From assembly GCA_017506865.1 (NCBI GenBank), contig JAFCMP010000021.1, positions 248,001-312,000 of the forward strand: a stretch of 64,000 nucleotides of DNA. The letters are read 5' to 3'. The stretch is from Tribonema minus. Taxonomy: Eukaryota > Sar > Xanthophyceae > Tribonematales > Tribonemataceae. The position numbers and the translations under genes are program-made. The notes beneath the pieces are model-generated. The model did no database searches. It was not told where the DNA came from and was given only the letters and a program-made list of their open reading frames with translations. Below, in pieces: positions 59,801 through 64,000 of the stretch; the stretch's first letter is position 1; each line of letters starts with the position of its first letter.

Positions 59801-61118
59801 ATGTCGCAAATGAATAGGCAAGGAAAGTGAAAACGTGTCAAAATTCTGACCTGCGCTTGACGCAGTGAGGGACAAGACCGTCAGTATAAGCACACTGCGA
59901 GGTGTGTGGAAATTGCTATCGATCGGGTCACTTTTCGGTGGAGTCTCTGACTCTGCTTAATGTTCGATCAGGCCACCGTAAAATCAATTTCTACAAAAAT
60001 GGGGTGAGCGGTGCTTCCCGTGATCGGCAGTGTTGAAAAGGCACGGCCGGGAAGCGGGGAGGTCATCTGCCTCTCTCTCTTAGGGAGTGCGGATGACGAA
60101 TAAAGAATCGCGAACGGTAAACACCCCCAAGCCGTTAACAGCGGGCAGCGGTGCTGTGAGGCACCTCATCAAACCGGGATTTTACCCGGTGCTGTGTTTC
60201 CCGCTAGTCAGCGGTGTTCTCGGGCGGCTTTCGAGCCGTGGGAATGCCGTGGTACGCAGATGACAGTCTGCACCTAATTTGCATTGTGCAAATGAATAGG
60301 CAAGAAGAGTGAAAACGGTCAAAGTTCTGACCTGCGCTTGACGCAGTGAGGGAAGAGACCGTCGGATGAAGGACATCGTGAGGTGTTTGGAAATCGCTAA
60401 CGACTCGGTCACTCATCGGTGGGCTCTGATGATTCAGAGCCTGCTTAATGTAGAGTCTGGTCACCATAAAATCCGTTCCTTGGAATGGGGTGAGTGGTGC
60501 TCTCCGTGATTGGACACGTGCTGAAAAGTCACGACCGGGAAGCGGGGAGGTTGTGTGCTGATACAGCGCACAATGATATATGTTGGGAGGTGGATTTATT
60601 TCAAGCCTTCAACAGCAGGCAGTGGCATCGCGAGAAACCTTGAAAACAGCGAATAAACGCTGTGCTGTGCAACCTGCTAGTCGCTCATGTAGTACCGGGC
60701 GGTTCTTTATGAGCCGTGGTCACATGGGGGTACGTGGACGACAGTCCACACCACCATTTTGTGTCGAGCAAAATGGCCAGGCAAGGAAAGTGAAAACGGT
60801 CAAAAGTCGTCAACCCTGGCAGGGGCTGGCGGGCAAGACCGTCGGTATTAAACACAACCGCGAGGTGTGTGGAAATCGCTATCGATCGGGTCACTTTTCG
60901 GTGGAGTCAATGACTCTGCTCAATGTTCGATCAGGCCTGCATAAGTGTTTCTAAACGCGAGTGCAGCTTCCTGTGATCATCTTGCACTGAAAAGGTGCGG
61001 ATGGGAAGCAGGGAGGGCGTCTCTATCAAGGCGACGTCGGTATGGGGATATCACTGCGCGAGGTGCGCCCTGTGAATGGGAGCCTCCTATATCTCTTTCG
61101 TTAAAGTTCTCGAATTAG
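56889..61118 (+). CDS. major capsid protein (double jelly-roll), seven exons
   Basis: Predicted exons: 56,889-56,896; 57,376-57,385; 57,892-59,138; 59,550-59,636; 60,106-60,118; 60,583-60,591; 61,101-61,118 (463 residues plus stop, normal for the family). Exon 3 alone carries the double jelly roll: IAARGSQDAVLNDNPTHTLF near its start, YGDLVSRITLEIVLPPL, VILEIGGSTVDQLFSDF, LPLWFSKYQPATWGLALPIV. Exons 1-2 add M-T-A-S-G-G, giving the usual 'GG..Q' opening. Exons 4-7 supply the usual C-terminal end, 'SYNLL...G.GGL.FSN' and a stop. Every junction keeps the reading frame. A CATATAGA box lies 5' of exon 1 (about 56,867). As unspliced DNA, the 57,892-59,235 frame alone would lack both ends. Confidence 0.92.
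56897..57375 (+). ncRNA. MCP intron 1, group I-like
   Basis: 479 nt, ends in G. Exon end GACGGC pairs with guide ACCGTC (just before AACAG), giving a 6-bp P1 with C-A instead of the usual U-G at the splice site. It shares CAACAGGGGGC...ACCCCCTAGTCGG, CAAGACCGTCGG and a terminal GGGAAGC hairpin with introns 2, 4, 5 and 6. No ORF. Confidence 0.75.
57386..57891 (+). ncRNA. MCP intron 2, group I-like
   Basis: 506 nt, ends in G. Exon end GGAGGT pairs with guide GCCTTC (U-G at the splice site), followed by AACAG. A GGCCCA...TGGGCC hairpin lies near the 3' end. Close relative of intron 6, with the identical guide. No ORF. Confidence 0.8.
59139..59549 (+). ncRNA. MCP intron 3, canonical group I intron
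   Basis: 411 nt, ends in G. Exon end GCCT pairs with GGGC (U-G at the splice site). Conserved core elements are recognisable: P (AATTGCGGGAAA, 59,273-59,284), Q (CAACCCGCAGCCAAGCTCC, ~59,379), R (GTTCAACGACTAAATG, ~59,427) and S (AAGATATAGTCTA, ~59,484). This matches IC/IE-type group I introns. No ORF. Confidence 0.92.
59637..60105 (+). ncRNA. MCP intron 4, group I-like
   Basis: 469 nt, ends in G. Exon end GTTGAT pairs with guide GTCAAC (U-G at the splice site), followed by AACAG. Same five-member family as intron 1. No ORF. Confidence 0.78.
60119..60582 (+). ncRNA. MCP intron 5, group I-like
   Basis: 464 nt, ends in G. Exon end AACGGT pairs with guide GCCGTT (U-G at the splice site), followed by AACAG. 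Very similar to intron 4 across the middle (CTGACCTGCGCTTGACGCAG shared exactly). No ORF. Confidence 0.78.
60592..61100 (+). ncRNA. MCP intron 6, group I-like
   Basis: 509 nt, ends in G. Exon end GGAGGT pairs with guide GCCTTC, followed by AACAG, identical to intron 2's guide and target. Its core (GAAAACGGTCAA, CAAGACCGTCGG, GGGAAGC hairpin) is as in the other four. No ORF. Confidence 0.78.
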
Positions 61119-62092
61119 GCTTAAGTATGCTCTTTAGCATGGTGAAATGCGTTTTGGAGATCTCGAATGTTCTCCTATATTGAATAACACGCTACGCGCA
61201 CTACTAAAGCGCAAATGCCTTACACAACCTACAACTCGTATTTGTCGCACTGCGCCCCTTGCCTGCTGCTTATCCTATTGCCGAGTTGACTGCATTGGTT
61301 GCTGTTGTTGCGCCCTGCGCACTTCCCCGGGGTCCCAGCTCCACATGCAGGGGACCCCCCACTGCGACGCCTGTTTCAGAGACGTCTTGATATGTGCGCA
61401 CAGGCAGCGGCATTAAGACCCCAACTCTAACGTAATCACTACTACTTCAACACTCTTGTGAGCTTCATACAAGCGCAATAAGCACGCCCTTTCTGCAACA
61501 GTGAGGATATGTGAAGTACTGTATGATGATAACATCAAAATTACCTATCCTATGCGATCTTCAGGCAATCATACATCGCTAAGGTGCTCAAGGTAATCAA
61601 CATTTTATCATCAATGAGGAGGTGAGATGCTCTTCAAATCGGTACGCATATAGTGCTTACGAACGGGGGACCACGTGATGTCCTCGTCCTTAGGGAGGTT
61701 GAATTGTATAAACTGGTGATTAATTCAAAAGGCGTCCAAGCATGGGTGCATCTGTGGAGCACAAGATGTTCTGCTCTTCTTTCTATCCATGTCTACATAA
61801 TGCTTGCAGGTTGCTGCTGACCCACATATCGCATGCTGCTGTGGTCCCTGGAGCTACCTTGGCCCAGCTGCTCCAAAAGTGTCTCCGTTGGCCGGCAAAA
61901 TAAGGGATGACAGGATTGTGTGTTCTGAATGAGAAAGGCATCGCGTGTTCAACGGAGAAAGACATCACTCCACTACCGCAGACGTAAGTGATATATGCTA
62001 ATATTAATATTACGCGCTTGGCGACGTCAAAATATTATATTGCGATATACCTAATACAAACAACCTGTGCTCATTCACAACCATTGCAAACG
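61119..62092. other. intergenic stretch with a decayed copy of the 11.1-11.5 kb locus
   Basis: No intact gene is supported. About 61,385-61,490 resembles 11,374-11,480 (shared words GGCAGCGGCAT, AAGACCCC, AAGCACGCCC), and CGGGGTCCCAGCTCC at 61,329 recurs at 33,540. It looks like gene debris. The rest is AT-rich and featureless. Confidence 0.4.
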
Positions 62093-62278
62093 ATGGACAC
62101 CTTCTTCAAAGATTTCGTTCTGGGCGACAAGGCGCACAGTGTCACGATAATGTGGGAGGACGGAGACCCGTTGATCAAGGCAGCCGATGTGGCAGGTGTG
62201 CTTGAAATGAGCAATATACGGGAGGCGTTAAGGGGAGTGGATGATGACGATAAAGTTGTCAGGCCCTACACACCGTGA
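62093..62278 (+). pseudogene. truncated BRO-N protein
   Basis: ATG 62093 encodes 61 residues with the first half of a BRO-N domain (FVLGDKAHSVTIMWEDGDPL, AADVAGVLEMSNIREALRGV), ending early at TGA. The part normally following (the 'L.E.GLY.L...S' helix region) is absent. A 160-bp tandem duplication begins inside it. Confidence 0.7.
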
Positions 62279-62535
62279 TGCGTATAATTATGAAAACACT
62301 AGTAGTTTTCCTTGCACTGATCTTCTGCTGCGACGTGCTGATGTAATCATGTAATCACGTACGCGCTGATGTAGTATACGGGAGGCGTTAAGGGGAGTGG
62401 ATGATGACGATAAAGTTGTCAGGCCCTACACACCGTGATGCGTATAATTATGAAAACACTAGTAGCTTTCCTTGCACTGATCTTCTGCTGCGACGTGCTG
62501 ATGTAATCATGTAATCACGTACGCGCTGATGTAGT
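62216..62535 (+). repeat. 160-bp tandem duplication in BRO-N remnant
   Basis: Two near-identical copies, 62,216-62,375 and 62,376-62,535 (ATACGGGAGGCGTTAAGGGG at each start), cover the end of the BRO-N fragment and downstream DNA. A short partial third copy (TGTAATCA) follows. Confidence 0.9.
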
Positions 62536-62639
62536 CATGTAATCAGGTACGCATAGTGTCAACGCACACTGGTACTGTGAGAGTCGTTTTCACGTGTGAT
62601 GAAGGGGGGTTTTATGGTCTTCCACACTCAGCATTGCAG

Positions 62640-62760
62640 TTCAGATTTAGCTTCAGGTTCAGCTTCAACAACGATTCAGCTTCAGATTCAGGTTTAGATT
62701 CAGATTCAGATTCAGATTAAGATTCAGATTCAGGATGGCACTTGGAGAAGAGATTCAGGG
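62640..62760 (+). promoter_or_regulatory. TTCAGATTCAG repeats upstream of the 62,828 gene
   Basis: About fifteen 6-bp AGATTC / AGCTTC / AGGTTC units in a row, ending 68 bases before ATG 62828. Same word family as upstream of the cyclin gene. Confidence 0.55.
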
Positions 62761-62827
62761 AAAGTGTAAGTGAGCACTCTCACAAGTCGATATCACAACC
62801 ACCAAGCCCCAACACACTCCGTCAGCG

Positions 62828-63571
62828 ATGATGGCACTGGAAATAATTGATGAGACATATGATGATGGCGCACACACTCCCACGAAGATAGAGCTGGCCG
62901 TCATAGACAATAAGACGCTCAAGACAACGAAGATGGTCGACGGGAACAAATGCAAGGATGACGCCCCGAACTGCACTGTCAATACATTCACTTGTGAAGG
63001 TACAAGCTACCGGGTAAGATGTGCAAATGAAGGCACAAGCATGTTCTTTGATGCTGCAGACATTGGCAGTCTGCTGGGACTGAGCAATATACGTGAAAAT
63101 ATTAGGTTCTTCGGCCCGGAGGAGAGAGTGCAGAGACCAGTGATGACACGCCGCGGCCTTCAGTCCAAAACGATGTTGACCAACGATGGGGTCAGGCGAC
63201 TTGTTTGCCGCAGTCGCAAGCCAAATGCGGCAGCACTGGCCAAGTCTCTTGGTGTTGTGGTACACCGCAATCATTATGTGACGGCTGAGGCAGATACGCT
63301 GTCATTCTTGATGCAGGCTTTCGCAGGTGAAGAGTGTCATGCACAATACCCTGCCGGGCCGTACTTCATCGACTTATACTTTCCTCGCGTCAAAGTTGCC
63401 GTTGAGTGTGATGAGGTATCAAGTCATGGCAGATGCAAATTAGCAGCTGACCTGACACGCCAGAGAACCATCGAGGAGAAACTAGGATGTATATTCATTC
63501 GTTTTTGCCCTCAGCAAGATGATTTCTCAATGGCGGCGCTGGTCAATTTGGTGTGGCTCTCCCTACGCTGA
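62828..63571 (+). CDS. BRO-N domain fused to a PD-(D/E)XK-like nuclease domain
   Basis: 247 residues from ATG 62828. After a ~50-residue head, the BRO-N domain shows SYRVRCANEGTSMFFDAADI, LLGLSNIRENIRFF and LTNDGVRRLVCRSRKPNAA. From about residue 165 comes a different fold: YFIDLYFPRVKVAVECDEVS (Asp, then Glu-x-Asp-Glu), then DLTRQRTIEEKLGCIFIRFC. This is the 'iDl.fp....iE.DG..H...D..R...L...G...iR' pattern of DUF559/Vsr-type endonucleases. All acidic residues expected for metal binding are present. Role unknown; selfish nuclease or DNA-processing factor are possibilities. Confidence 0.75.
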   Translation: MMALEIIDETYDDGAHTPTKIELAVIDNKTLKTTKMVDGNKCKDDAPNCTVNTFTCEGTSYRVRCANEGTSMFFDAADIGSLLGLSNIRENIRFFGPEERVQRPVMTRRGLQSKTMLTNDGVRRLVCRSRKPNAAALAKSLGVVVHRNHYVTAEADTLSFLMQAFAGEECHAQYPAGPYFIDLYFPRVKVAVECDEVSSHGRCKLAADLTRQRTIEEKLGCIFIRFCPQQDDFSMAALVNLVWLSLR

Positions 63572-63736
63572 GGGAGATATGATAGTGATCAAGAGACATA
63601 CCTCAAGTGCACAGCCAATCATGGACTGCGTCATGCATTGCGGTATGTGTTTCCTTTGATTGAACTCATGCATTGTAATCATGTTCATTGCATGACTTCA
63701 TTATTGCGTTGTTGCAAGCTGCGCGTCACCAATGCC

Positions 63737-64000
63737 ATGTCTGACACCATTCGCGGCCAGCAGGATTGTGTTTTCCTCCGAGAAACTGGGCTTTACCAAA
63801 TTGTGATCAGGTCCAACAAGCCTGCTGCACGACCTTTCCGGAAGTGGATAGGCCATGTTGTGTCCACATTGCGCAAGGAGGGCAGCTACAATATGAAGGC
63901 AGCAATGGAAGAGATGAACGTCGACAACGACCAAGAGCTCGCCGCTCTGCGTGAGAAGTATACCGACCAGATGTACCTGGACACTCACAAATCATTGCTT
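63737..64000 (+). CDS. BRO-N protein, C-terminal half of domain; runs past window end
   Basis: From ATG 63737 the frame encodes CVFLRETGLYQIVIRSNKPA, then FRKWIGHVVSTLRKEGSYNM, the second half of a BRO-N domain, then a charged helix; no stop before the window edge. The first half of the domain is not found upstream, so the gene is 5'-truncated or rearranged. It is the complement of what the fragment at 62,093-62,278 lacks, but the two are separated by another gene. Confidence 0.7.
   Translation, partial: MSDTIRGQQDCVFLRETGLYQIVIRSNKPAARPFRKWIGHVVSTLRKEGSYNMKAAMEEMNVDNDQELAALREKYTDQMYLDTHKSLL

Noticed and set aside
57115-60954. Small ORFs inside the capsid-gene introns (for example 57,115-57,327, 59,235-59,492 and 60,580-60,954) as homing endonucleases
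   Set aside because: They have no LAGLIDADG, GIY-YIG or HNH motifs and coincide with conserved structured intron blocks.
57386-61100. Spliceosomal or group II introns in the capsid gene
   Set aside because: No GT...AG boundaries with a branch site and no GUGYG start or domain V; the guide pairing and terminal G fit group I logic better.
61783-61968. Minus-strand 61-codon frame
   Set aside because: No coding signature, no promoter and no similarity to anything else in the window.

Overview
The window looks like part of a giant-virus genome (Nucleocytoviricota), or a giant-virus segment integrated in a eukaryotic genome. The evidence is a double-jelly-roll major capsid protein (MCP) gene, several BRO-N genes, ankyrin-type repeat genes, GIY-YIG and HNH nucleases, a cyclin, a glutamine-dependent asparagine synthetase, two hybrid histidine kinases, 2OG-oxygenase-like proteins and a DNA-precursor kinase. 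Genes lie on both strands with short AT-rich spacers. I cannot assign a family or host from sequence alone.

Layout. 0-12 kb: oxygenase-like genes, a PAS hybrid histidine kinase, a VPS62-like membrane protein, a small SprB-repeat protein, a Gln/Pro-repeat protein and a glycosyltransferase. 12.3-21.2 kb: one very large SprB/FG-GAP repeat protein, probably surface or fibre related. 21-32 kb: GIY-YIG-like protein with Arg/Ser-rich tail, HNH endonuclease, a secreted HHIP-like sugar-dehydrogenase protein and ankyrin-type genes. 32.6-34 kb and 51.2-53.9 kb: two clusters of the same ~235-bp repeat in opposite orientation, flanking about 17 kb. Between them: cyclin, PARG-like hydrolase, asparagine synthetase, 2OG oxygenase, dNMP kinase, thermonuclease and a second histidine kinase. 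54-64 kb: BRO-N genes and fragments around the MCP gene.

The most striking feature is the MCP gene (56,889-61,118). It can be read as seven exons separated by six ORF-less introns with group I splice-site logic. Four exons are only 8-13 nt. Five introns share one design: a 6-nt guide sequence complementary to the upstream exon end, followed directly by AACAG, and all six end in G. The predicted splice restores the standard N- and C-terminal ends of the capsid protein.

A second theme is gene damage. At least six genes contain in-frame stop codons of all three types, with coding quality continuing on the other side, and several others contain frameshifts, some in compensating pairs. This could mean decay of an integrated virus, stop readthrough, or sequence error. 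Other recurrent elements are AGATTC-type repeats upstream of several genes and a dispersed element resembling a tRNA T-arm. The genes suggest a virus manipulating host signalling (kinases, cyclin, ADP-ribose hydrolysis) and carrying an elaborate surface.
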